64,000 nt of DNA from Podaxis mareebaensis (lineage: Eukaryota; Basidiomycota; Agaricomycetes; Agaricales; Agaricaceae), in the NCBI GenBank assembly GCA_018524725.1, contig JAEUWP010000615.1:42440-106439 (forward strand), read 5' to 3'. The notes beneath the pieces were generated by a model that was given only the letters and a program-made list of their open reading frames with translations, ran no database searches and was not told where the DNA came from. The position numbers and the translations under genes are program-made. Positions 1-9,310 of the stretch are shown one piece after another. Position 1 is the stretch's first letter. Each line of letters starts with the position of its first letter.

Positions 1-1009
1 GATGGACACCCGATCCCCTGTGTAGACATCCATGCGATTGATATATTGGTGTGAACCTTTTTGATGCAAGGTTGAGATGCGCATGAAGGGTGATGCACGG
101 TCTATTTTTGTTGGAGGAGCATATGTACAACCCGGAATTGACCGTTGAATTGGGGTTGACTCAAGTGAAGCGACAGCGTATGCTGAAATGTCATTGTGCC
201 CATACAAGACTACTTGTGAAAATATAAATCCAAAGAGAAATAGAGTCCACCCAAACTCGTAGATACCACACTGCATATGTACGTACACCTCTCGCCAGAT
301 TCCCTTTGCTGCCAAGCCTCGCAAACACGTATATCATTGTGCGATATCACCGAGACGACGTCTCACTCTCAGTCATCCCTCTCCACCAAGCAGAGGTTAG
401 TCAAATGTGATATTGGTCAACTCGATCGAGTCTCTCCGCCACCCCTAAGACTACGTATCCTAGTACCTATGTACCTAGCATGCGCTGACGAGCATCCGAT
501 GGAGCAGGAACGGCAAAACTTGACATGATGCGAAAGTCGTTGTGATATTGTAGTGATCATTTTCATTGACGACGGCATGCCAGAGGCGTTTTGAGGGCAG
601 TAGATAATGGTCTGTGCGTACGTTAATCATCTCCAATCTGACAGGAAAGTCTTGGCACGTCACTTGATGTTGTTGGAGTTGATGGGTTGTGTCAGGAATG
701 GATGCCCATCCGGAACGTCTAGAACTTCGAATTGTTTTCAAACCTGATTGAGAGTTCTAGTACCTCTTAGCCGCTCAGATATCTAAACGAATTCAGACAC
801 TCCGCACACATCTCGATTCATCACAGAATGTTACAACACGGTGGATACATCTTTCACAGGGATAAGGTCAAAAATACACGGATTCAAGAATAGAGACTAG
901 GGAGAACTCCAGAGAAGCGTGATCAGCCGCTGTCCCGAGTCCTGAATCCACATGTTTCGGAAATCTCACCTTCAACAATTGTCCGACGGGTGAGTTGCAT
1001 AGTTTGGTT
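1..1009. other. No gene recognised (left edge)
   Basis: Only short frames without family resemblance are visible here. The part from about 820 onward aligns by eye with the sequence downstream of the second ten-cysteine gene near 50.2-50.4 kb, so it is the 3' flank of a duplicated block rather than a gene. Confidence 0.5.
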
Positions 1010-1640
1010 TCAGTGATAGCAGCAACACGTTTGCAACAGGCTGGAAGGAAGTAAAATCAGTTACTTCAAAGACTAAAATCGAGATGCAGGCGACACCCAC
1101 AAGCCACAGCATTCACCGCGAGTATAACGGCTCCCGCTATTGTCTGAGCAATTCTCGCAACGATCGTTGCAGAGTTCTCCACCACCGAAGCCAACGCATG
1201 CGTTATCGGCACCACAAGCTTTGGCTGCATTTTGGGCTAGTACAGTGGCAGCATCGAGCTCAGCCTCCTCCTTGGGCAAGGCGTATGCAACAGAGGCGAG
1301 AGAAAGAACGATTGCAAGGCAGATCTTCATGTTAGAGAAAGTTAAACGGTAGTGCTGGTCCTTTGTTGTTGGGTAAAGGGCGTTGGCCGGGCTTCCTAGA
1401 CGTTTTGAGCCTATTTATTCTGAAGGCGAGAGGCCGCAGCTGGGCGTCGTTGCTTTTCTTAGGGCTGGCGTTGACCTTAAGGATCATAGTATGGGCCCTA
1501 AACGAGTCTTCTCGCTTTATCCATGGCTGTCGGAACTTCTCCAGGTTTTGGTCTGTGTTTACGACCTCAGTATGTATTAGACCTGTAGTGGAGGAATGCC
1601 GCCCGGTGAGACATCTATCTGTGGAAAGGCTGTGACACTC
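820..1640. repeat. Segmental duplication block A (with 50210-50990)
   Basis: The copy-1 gene, its 3' flank and about 300 bases of promoter align with 50210-50990 in the same orientation. Shared landmarks are AATCTCACCTTCAA downstream, CCTATTTAT in the promoter, and a CTGTGTTT...GACCT...TATGTATTAGAC stretch about 240 bases upstream of the start codon. Similarity fades outside these limits. The gene therefore moved with its regulatory region. Confidence 0.75.
1010..1330 (-). CDS. Small secreted ten-cysteine protein, copy 1
   Basis: Two exons are proposed, 1101-1330 and 1010-1040, joined across a 60-nt intron (donor GTGGGT, acceptor TTCCAG). The product is 86 residues. Residues 1-17 form a signal peptide (MKICLAIVLSLASVAYA) and the mature chain is about 69 residues with ten cysteines. 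The tail after the splice ends in three adjacent cysteines (QTCCCYH). The intron is supported by the copy at 50396-50716, which has the same exon lengths (230 and 31 nt), the same intron length and the same spliced tail. Without the intron the two frames end differently. All ten cysteines match in position between the copies, consistent with five disulfides in an apoplastic effector-like, antimicrobial or structural peptide. I do not recognise the family, and function is unknown. A TATA-like AATAAATAG lies about 80 bases upstream (1411-1419). Confidence 0.8.
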
Positions 1641-3936
1641 GACCATTTGTCAACGAGTTGTTCTGCGGAGTGACAGCACCGGATTTTCTCGGGCTCAAGT
1701 CATATGTGAAAGTGGGCGAGAGGTGTACACTACCAAAGGATGTGTGAACAGCTTTCTATGACATGTTGCGCACTGCTTGCGCTGGGGCGGAGGCCCAAGA
1801 CTAATGAGAGATCCAAATCCTGGTTTGTGTGTGAAAGAGACTCCCCAAATATCTGAGGCAAATTCTCGTTCATCCGAGGGTTTCATTCTTCTGGCATCGT
1901 CAATGTAGAGTCTCCAGTCCTAAATTCGTTTTCGTGTTATGAAGAATACGCAATCATGTGGTTATGTGACTTCTTATTGGAGTACTGTGCATCCCTCCCT
2001 ATGAAAATGATCAAAAGCAGGTTGCAAAAGATCTGTAAAGTTGTTGGCTTTCGTCATACACTCCACTCTTACTTGGTTATATATCATAAAGAGCTAGGAC
2101 TATAGGTTAAACTGTGATAATAAGATCAGGTACTCAAAATATACTGAACCTATCACATCAAGAAGCAGTGGCACCCACGCAGCGCATATTTACAGGGATC
2201 ATGCTGAGTTTTCCGGTAGACATGCGTATGAGGAATGACATAATGCTAAAGAATTGAAAGCACTTTAAAGAAGCATACCTTCTGTATCTCTGTGTCCCTG
2301 CAGCAAGAGTATGGAGATACAGAAAGAAAGGTAATATTGCCTGTGAAGTTTTTCTCCCAGTGGCGCCATAGAATTCCAAGATTGATCAGAATTGGCGAGT
2401 GCCATTAGTAGATTCCAATAGCCTCGGAAACTTCCCGCTGACATGTTCCACCACCCAACTTGTTCTTGATGACCACATATCAAATCGGACAAGCAAATCT
2501 CAAATGTCCCTCTGGTGGTGTGGCTAGGAGTAGCTCGAATGTGCATTCAGAAGCAGGAAAACAATATCTTGCCGTGTTCATAGGATGAATGAACAGTGGG
2601 AAAGTTTACTTACAACTGATGGACCCACTTTTGTGACATCACAGAACTCTGCTGCTCAGGGAATGAACCATTAGCTCAACCAAGTTTAAACATTGGTAGT
2701 CCATCCCGAACGTGCTTCTCTTGTACAAGAAGAGTTAGTATATACTATTGAACTATTGAATGTGGACGTCCATGAATAGAAGTTTTTTGAAAATACTAGC
2801 TTTATCCATAACAAACTGAGCTAGTCAGCCGTGTGGCTGGGAGGGTTATATTTTTGTACGACGAGTTCAGCAATTCATAAACGCCACTGATGTAAATGAA
2901 ACTTGCCCCCAATTGGTGTTAACGGATACACACAGTGTAAGCTCATGCGAGCAAATGGAGAACTGAGGTCCAGTGCGAACGAGTTCAATTAGAATCATAC
3001 CTATGACGTCTGGTTCTCGCCGGATTTGAGTACCTTTCGACGTAGTTTGGATTGACTCTCAGTCGTAGAATGCTTCTTCTCACGTCTGTTACTCTCTGGC
3101 TCAAGAGCTTCACCATTTGAAGGATGACAAGAGGAGGCGCAGGTCGGAGGAGCTTGGAGAGACAGATGAAATGGAAGTGGCACGTCGGTGGAATGCCACC
3201 AGGGCTTTTGTTTTGATGCTAAATGTGATGTGGTGGGCCTATTACGAGTTGGGAGACTGCAGCAGGTAATTCGTCAGGCAATGCAATCAGAATCACGCCG
3301 GAAGCTTGCTGGCCACATATCCGCAACAATAGCGAACCCTCGAGTTATAACTGCGAGACACAAGTTGCAAAAGCGCGTTCACTTTCGCAGTGGGGCCTTC
3401 TAATCTTCTTCTCCTTGACCATTATTGGACACGCGGTTTCACCAACCTCGGTTTCCTCCGCAATAGTCATTAATCCTGCGGTATAGTGAATGAAGATCTC
3501 AACAGCCACCCAATGCGAGTCAATTAGAATCGCTCAACGGCAAGAAATCTCTGAGATATATCATGTATTCAACACCGACAACGTAACCTTAGGGTGTTTG
3601 TTATACATCAAACCATGTCAGTGCGTTTCTGTACAAGGCCGAGGTCGTCCTGATAGAAGTCAATAACAACGGCCATAAGGCCAGGGCTCTTAAGCATCCG
3701 AGCGTACATACCTACAAAAATTCCACCAGTTGCAAGCAATGTGAGTGCTCCCAAGTATGGATAAACCAACCACTGCACTGCGACCTTGATTTAGACACGG
3801 ATCTCCTTATACCCCCGTGTTCGGAGGAGCTTGCATTTCTTGTTTCACTTGTGACTGGTTACAACATGTTTAGCCTGCCCCTAACTTCGCCTGAGCAATA
3901 ATCGCTGGTCTTCACTACTCCCCACCACCAACCTCG
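1641..3936. other. Gene-poor stretch
   Basis: About 2.3 kb with only short frames, none with a signal peptide, a recognisable motif or a consistent spliced extension. I see no element ends or tandem array. Confidence 0.5.
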
Positions 3937-4999
3937 ATGGCTCAATACACATTTCCCTATGATATCCCGGCCCTCGCAGACATATGTCCTACTCTGCCTG
4001 GTATTGAAAATATACCGGCGGCCTTCGAACGCACTAACCGTGGTGATCCTCTTGATCCAACTATCATCCTTAAGGCTGAAGGAGTGGTCAACTCCCTTCG
4101 GTTGTGCCAAGGTGTGTTCATAAAGGTTTCTGTAATGCAATTCTCTTACTCTCATCCGCAGTCCAGGGCGATGAGGGCATTAGCCGGGATCTTATTCGAG
4201 CCGCGGAAGCAAGGGTGGAGCTGTTGAAGCGGTGTGGTAAGAAATCTGTTTGCCATAATGTAATTGTTTTTTATCTTAGATTTTGACAGATACAGATGTC
4301 CGATTCCCGGTCAAAAATGGTACTAATGCTGTTCTCCGAGCCATCGAGGCCCTTCGCGAGGAAATACTTGGTCTTCGCGGGGGAATTCTTGGCCTTCGCG
4401 AGGAAATACTTGGTCTTCGCGGGGGAATTCTTGGCCTTCGCGAGGAAATACTTGGTCTTCGCGGGGGAGTTCTTGGTCTTCGCGAGGAAATACTTGGTCT
4501 TCGCGGGGGAATTCCTGGTCTCCGCAAGGAAATATTTGGTCTTCGGGAGGAAGTGCATGCCCTTTGTGGACGCGTGGACCATCTGGACAATCACGTGGAC
4601 AACCACGACGCACGAATGGCTATTAATTTCAAGAATTTAGGTGTTCGATCTCAGAACCGGGCGCAGGTGGGCGTGATGCGTGCTCCAATGCAGCCGCTTT
4701 TCAAAGCTGTGGCTATGCTTCTTCTCTCCTTCTATTCCACTCTTACAAGTCCTTAGGTGGCTGGTCCAGGCACTGACCTTCTCGCCAACCTTGGCCATCA
4801 AATCCAAGAGCACCCCGGGAATGTCGACTTAAACGCTGCCATTGGAAGCCAGTTTGGGGATGGAAATCCCATTGTAGCTTTGTCTCTCACCGAGCGAGAG
4901 ATCAACAAACTAATCATTTTTTACAACGAATCTTTCGGTATCAATCGTGCCGATAACCTAGAGACGAGAAGGGGAAGGGTCTTCTCCTGGTTGATATGA
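3937..4999 (+). CDS. Agaric-specific coiled-coil protein with 14-residue repeats
   Basis: Four exons are proposed: 3937-4111, 4162-4236, 4290-4666 and 4757-4999 (289 residues). Phases agree at every junction, giving continuous sequence such as SLRLCQVQGDEG and RAQVAGPG across two introns. The middle holds tandem 14-residue units of the type EEILGLRGGILGLR, alternating acidic EE and GG with leucines in heptad-like spacing, probably a coiled coil. The C-terminal part, with LSLTEREINKLIIFYNESFG and a terminal RRGRVFSWL, resembles a family of short intracellular agaric proteins of unknown function. There is no signal peptide or membrane segment. The model is secure in the repeat exon and likely in the others. 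Function is unknown. Confidence 0.7.
4358..4553 (+). repeat. 42-bp coding tandem repeat, about 4.7 copies
   Basis: Units start at 4358, 4400, 4442 and 4484 with a partial fifth at 4526. The first two are identical and the later ones carry a few substitutions. Forty-two is a multiple of three, so copy-number change keeps the frame of the coiled-coil protein. Because the unit lacks stop codons in most registers, long spurious frames run over it on both strands. Confidence 0.95.
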
Positions 5000-5254
5000 G
5001 CCTGAGTGGTCACGGCCCATAAGGGTTAGACATCTTTTGGCCATTTCTCTTTTTTTCTGTTGTGATCCTTTTTTCTTCTATATTATATTTCAGACTGGGG
5101 ATGCTCCCCCACCCTGTAATCGGTATCATAGATGAGGCTCATGTATCATGTAGAACCAGACAGGTGCCTCCATCAATCGAGCATTTGTGTTTGTTTGTTG
5201 TGCTTCACTTGTGCAAGTTCTCACACTACCTTAATGTACGACCTGAGCGTCAGA

Positions 5255-5873
5255 CACTGCTGGTGCGCGACTATATAAGACATGCAGATATCCTGTACTT
5301 ACATGTCGAAATATCGGCGGACTTTATCTTAGAATCAGATATTTTTAATTTCTGACTGATATCTTATCCCTTAATATTCAATAGATATTATACATTTCAT
5401 ACAGATATAAAAAGCTAAGGAAACTAACATATCAACTGATATATCTGGACAAAAGATATGTATTGTATCTATGGGTTATATCAATAGTTCATATCAGAAC
5501 TATTACCAAGTTACATATGACATGGACAATAAATAAGATATCTTGATGGGAGATATGCGAAACAATACATTGTTGTTCTGTGTATCTCCTAACAATATAT
5601 CTTACCTATCATTCACACCATATGTAACACGGTAATAATTCCAATATGGGCTGTTAATATAATCAGCAGAGACAGTAAATATCTTTAGCACAAATATATT
5701 CGGGTGATATGTTGACTTCCTCAGCTTTTTATATTTGAGTGATATGTATGATATCTCTCGAATATTAAGGCATATGATATTCAAGATATCTGGTTCGGAG
5801 ATAAGGTTTGTTGATATTTTGACATGTAAATACAGGATATCTACTAGTCTTATGTAGTCGTGCTCCAGCAGTG
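5255..5873. repeat. 619-bp near-perfect palindrome (foldback element)
   Basis: The left arm (5255 to about 5565) and right arm (about 5570 to 5873) are reverse complements of each other. The outer 61 bases match at about 53 positions without a gap, starting CACTGCTGG at the left edge and ending CCAGCAGTG at the right. Alignment continues with small indels to a centre near 5567 (CAATACATTG). The arms are AT-rich and full of GATATC-like words. Nothing in them looks coding, although an accidental 146-residue frame crosses the right arm. This could be a foldback or MITE-like element, or a source of hairpin RNA. I found no clear target-site duplication. Confidence 0.85.
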
Positions 5874-6038
5874 AGAATGGTAGACTGAAAGGCACCATTT
5901 TGGACGGACTGTAGGAACTGAAGTTAAGTATAGAAAGGCGGGCCAATGGAAAGATGATCCAGCAAAGAGATACTGTACAAGCGAGTTGTGCGACGGATCT
6001 ATGTTCACGACGGAGGGGCACATTTAACACTGGGAGGC

Positions 6039-7413
6039 TCACACCCTATTGAAGCCCTCCCATCGATTATGACGCCCATCAGTACTACCCACAAACTCTG
6101 CAATGAAGGAAAAGCAGACGCCGGCGCTCACAGTTGAGCCCGCGCGACTGAACCTCAAAACGTATCGTGTCGCTGGGATACTTGAGCCACAGTATACCAA
6201 TACCGGCGAAGTGAACCCTGAGGCTCGTAGGAATCTCAACGTCCATTCGCCGGCTGTCAGATTCATAAATTCGCCTTTTCTGTCGTCTCTCTCCCAGCGT
6301 GCATTATCAGTGATGAAACGGAGTTTGTGCGCCTTCTCTAGTTGTTCAAGGTGGGCTATAGGTGTGACATGTTAGCTTGGGATAGTTTGATCGTAGATAG
6401 GCATACCATAGTTCTCCTCGATCCACATTTTTGCAACAGCAGTAGAAGGCAATTGAACAACGGTTACACCTTGTCGTTGAGCTTCTAGGACCTCTCTCGT
6501 ATTATTTCTCGGGTTGTCATCTATCCAAACAAGTGTTGGTGTCAAGTTGTCGCCCAAGGTCGTTGCAGATGAGACCAATTTACTACGGGCTAGTAGGGAG
6601 CATTGAGATTTGTATGTCATGAACGCATCCAGGTGAGGCGTACCATCAATACCGTTCTTCAACGTCATTACAGCCTCTTTGATCGTCTTGTTTCCAACAA
6701 AAGTTGCAAGACTCTTTGGTGTTGTAACGCCAATATCCTTCGTATCAATCGCCCGTAGGAGAGCATTTCCGAACTGCTCATCAATGCCTTCGTTTGTCCA
6801 TTTGCTGATAGCGGAAGGTACCGAGGAATCGAATACGAATATATCCTGAAAAATGAACGCTATTAGGCCCGAAGAGAAGGATCTCATAGCGATGTACCTG
6901 TTGAAAATTCTGCTTCCAGAAGTTCCGGACATCCTCATTCTCTATTCCTTCAAGATAGTCTTCCGGACTTGCCGTAGCCATCGGCTCTTGTCCAGATCCT
7001 TCGACTTCGGTGTTGATGGAAGGCATGGCTGCTACTTGTAACGCCAGCGTGAGCAGTGTGATCCGTTCCTTCAATTTTTCTTGATCATCTTTCAAGAAAT
7101 CGATAACTTTGACAGGTGCCAGGAACCCAAGAATGGACATCAAGGACGTCGTCTTGGCCTGCCACAGGGCGAGATGTTCTTTGGTCGAAGTCAACGCCTC
7201 GGCAATTTCGAGTAGTACGGTGAGTACGTTCTTGTCGAGTTTTCGAGTGTTTTGTGTCTCTTGAAGTGGTTGGAGGATATCACAGAGCGTCTCTGTGACT
7301 TTGGTGAGGTCATCGATGATGGCTTGTTTGCGGTCCTTGTCCTTGAGCCATACATTTATTGCACGAGCAGTAGCGAGGACGGTTGTGAGAATGGCGATGG
7401 GTTCGACGGGCAT
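6039..7413 (-). CDS. Helo-like N-terminal domain plus receiver-like domain protein
   Basis: Three exons are proposed: 6898-7413, 6407-6845 and 6039-6355 (423 residues), with introns of 52 and 51 nt and matching phases. Residues 1 to about 130 (MPVEPIAILTTVLATARAIN onward) are helical and resemble the helo-like N-terminal domain that fungal NLR/STAND proteins use for signalling or membrane damage. A linker ends near FWKQNFQQ. From about residue 273 a receiver-like fold begins with TLVWIDDNPRNN (D281, D282), then GVTVVQLPSTAVAKMWI, and in the last exon a second core strand, SPVLVYCGSS. The acidic pair and overall order match response-regulator domains seen in agaric proteins. There is no NACHT or NB-ARC domain and no repeat domain. 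An alternative start at 7541 would splice in frame and add 24 residues. The neighbour on the other strand is an ART-like gene. Confidence 0.75.
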
Positions 7414-8048
7414 TGTGTACGTGAGGAAAGAGAGGAGGGAGATGGAGTCGCGACGGAGGAGGGAGCGAGGATCAGGATGACTTGATAAGACAAATCAGTA
7501 TAGTGATACTCGAGGATCTCAGTCGTTATGACGTACCTCATTTTGAACGATGAGTGAGGTTGTGAAGTACTGCTTGATGCTGGGACCGCCGTTTGGTGCC
7601 CTGGGTATATATATGATACATCGGAAGGCGCCCGGAAACCATCTCCTGGACATGACTATAAGAGTAACGGCATCGCTTCAAGGGCGGGGTTTCCCAGTCT
7701 GTCGATTAGAGGCCAAGGTAGGGCGAGGGGAAAAAAGCTATTCTCGTCATTGACTTGACAGTCTGGGCTGTGCGGGATAGAGCAGAAATGGTCATGCCCT
7801 GCATTTGTCATACGGGGATGATTGGCACTTCGCGGAAATGAAAATCCTTGATCGCTAAGGCAGGAAGAGGAAGGGCGTGATTGGATTGATTTGCCCACGG
7901 CTTGAGCGTAAGATAACAGTTGAATCAGTCAATTCGCACTGCCTTGACACTGACACCCCCGACTGCCCACTAGGTAAACCCACCTCTGTGCCGTGTTGTG
8001 ACATTCAGACTTACGACTGAACTGGAAAAAACTCGTCGAGCAGGATTT
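7414..8048. promoter_or_regulatory. Shared divergent promoter region of the helo-like and ART genes
   Basis: About 630 bases separate the two divergent start codons. A possible short upstream exon and 56-nt intron of the minus gene (7537-7541, intron 7481-7536) fall here. A splice acceptor-like ACATTCAG precedes the plus gene at about 8007. I see no convincing TATA box. Confidence 0.4.
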
Positions 8049-9224
8049 ATGAGCATTATGGCCAACAGCGCCATAAATGAGACGCGCTTTAGCAATTGGA
8101 GCCATCTTGAGAGCTTCTCCCGTTTTGGCACACAGGACACATCAATACGATCATTCTTCAACGGAGGAGACGTTTCACGGCGGATGAATCACATTCGGAA
8201 AGCGATTACATGGATCCGAACACACTGGGGGGATTATGACACGTTCATGGACGAATTAAAGAGATCTTTCCTGGAAAACGCCGCTTTGCCGAACGACGAG
8301 GGGTCTGATTTGCGGGTTGACATGTTGGAGTCGAAAGGTCCTAGGCAGTGGGCTGATCGGGCCAAGGGTGGAGCAATCGACGATGATTTTGGGTTCTTAA
8401 AGTTGTATACATCGGAGAAGGGGTATGACAAGATCTTCTCTGTGTTAAATGGTGCATTCCGAGCGAATTCTCTGGTGGAGGAAGAAGTGCGACTGCGCGC
8501 CGCAGTATTCTTGGTGGAGTTGTTGACAATCGAGCTGTTCAACTATACTTATCTGCCGAATACGAAGGCCAACATGGGATTTACGGGGGTCATATACCGT
8601 GGGATGTCGCTCTCGCGGGCTAACCTAGACGACTTCATCAATTTGATGACGAAACCTGTCGAGGAAAGGTATTGGAGTATACCATTAGCATTTATGTCTT
8701 GCACGGTGGAGAGGCGGATGGCAGTCGACTTTGCCGAGAGAGTCACATCGAAGAACCCTGATCCTACGTACAACCGGGTTTTGCTACGGGTCCACGTGGC
8801 GGGCCTCGCTGACGAGAAACTGGCGATCTACTCCTCGCGATTTCCATCGAGTGTTGTGACGCCCATTTGCGCTGTGGATATCAGCAACCTTTCCGATTTT
8901 CCGGAGGAACGGGAAGTAGTACTGAGGGGCCCATTCTTTCAGCTCGTTGGCGTATCCGAGGAGAAAACGGACAAAGGACACCCACTTTTTGTGTTGGATG
9001 TCCTGGTGTTCAATACGAACCGGGACCACCCATCGACGATGGAAATGGAGGATGAGGAGGGCGACAAAGCCCGTGTTTTATTCGCATGTTTGATAGAGGA
9101 GGCGCGGGCGGAGAAGTGCCTCGAACTTGCGCCTCAGATTGGACGAGAACAGGATATGGAGGCGTATAGGATGATTTTGCAGAAATCGGGGGTGAAATTG
9201 GCGGAAATAATGAGTAGAATATAA
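8049..9224 (+). CDS. Mono-ADP-ribosyltransferase-like protein (R-S-ExE type)
   Basis: Uninterrupted frame of 391 residues from the first in-frame ATG. The open frame extends upstream to a GTG at 7998 that is unlikely to be used in a fungus. The C-terminal half shows the three signatures of arginine-type ART enzymes in order: GVIYRGMS with the NAD-binding arginine (R184), SIPLAFMSCT with the STS-like serine (S217), and DFPEEREVVLRG with the ExE glutamates (E287, E289). In active members these bind NAD and transfer ADP-ribose to arginine. The N-terminal 170 residues are helical and unassigned, and the last 60 residues are acidic and helical. There is no signal peptide, so it probably acts inside the cell. 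It diverges from the helo-like/receiver gene, an arrangement suggesting a shared role, possibly in self/non-self response. Activity is inferred from motifs only. Confidence 0.75.
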   Translation: MSIMANSAINETRFSNWSHLESFSRFGTQDTSIRSFFNGGDVSRRMNHIRKAITWIRTHWGDYDTFMDELKRSFLENAALPNDEGSDLRVDMLESKGPRQWADRAKGGAIDDDFGFLKLYTSEKGYDKIFSVLNGAFRANSLVEEEVRLRAAVFLVELLTIELFNYTYLPNTKANMGFTGVIYRGMSLSRANLDDFINLMTKPVEERYWSIPLAFMSCTVERRMAVDFAERVTSKNPDPTYNRVLLRVHVAGLADEKLAIYSSRFPSSVVTPICAVDISNLSDFPEEREVVLRGPFFQLVGVSEEKTDKGHPLFVLDVLVFNTNRDHPSTMEMEDEEGDKARVLFACLIEEARAEKCLELAPQIGREQDMEAYRMILQKSGVKLAEIMSRI

Positions 9225-9310
9225 AAGGCTGATCCGGAAACACGTGGAAGTGTTTGGACGTATGTACAGTCTGCAACAAGTATCTCGGTTGTCTTCTCAT
9301 CGTCCGCTCC

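Noticed and set aside
4271..4640. Several long overlapping frames on both strands
   Set aside because: They are shadows of a stop-free 42-bp repeat. Only the plus frame connects to conserved exons on both sides.
5602..6042. 146-residue minus-strand frame over the right arm of the palindrome
   Set aside because: It is explained by the AT-rich inverted repeat, has no motif, and its start side overlaps the 3' end of the helo-like/receiver gene.
6039..6375. Small separate genes at the 3' side of the helo-like gene
   Set aside because: Splicing at 6356-6406 joins the minus frame to the receiver-like domain, and the plus frame is its shadow.
7998..8048. N-terminal extension of the ART-like protein from a GTG codon
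   Set aside because: GTG starts are not expected in a fungus, and a splice-acceptor-like ACATTCAG lies in this stretch.
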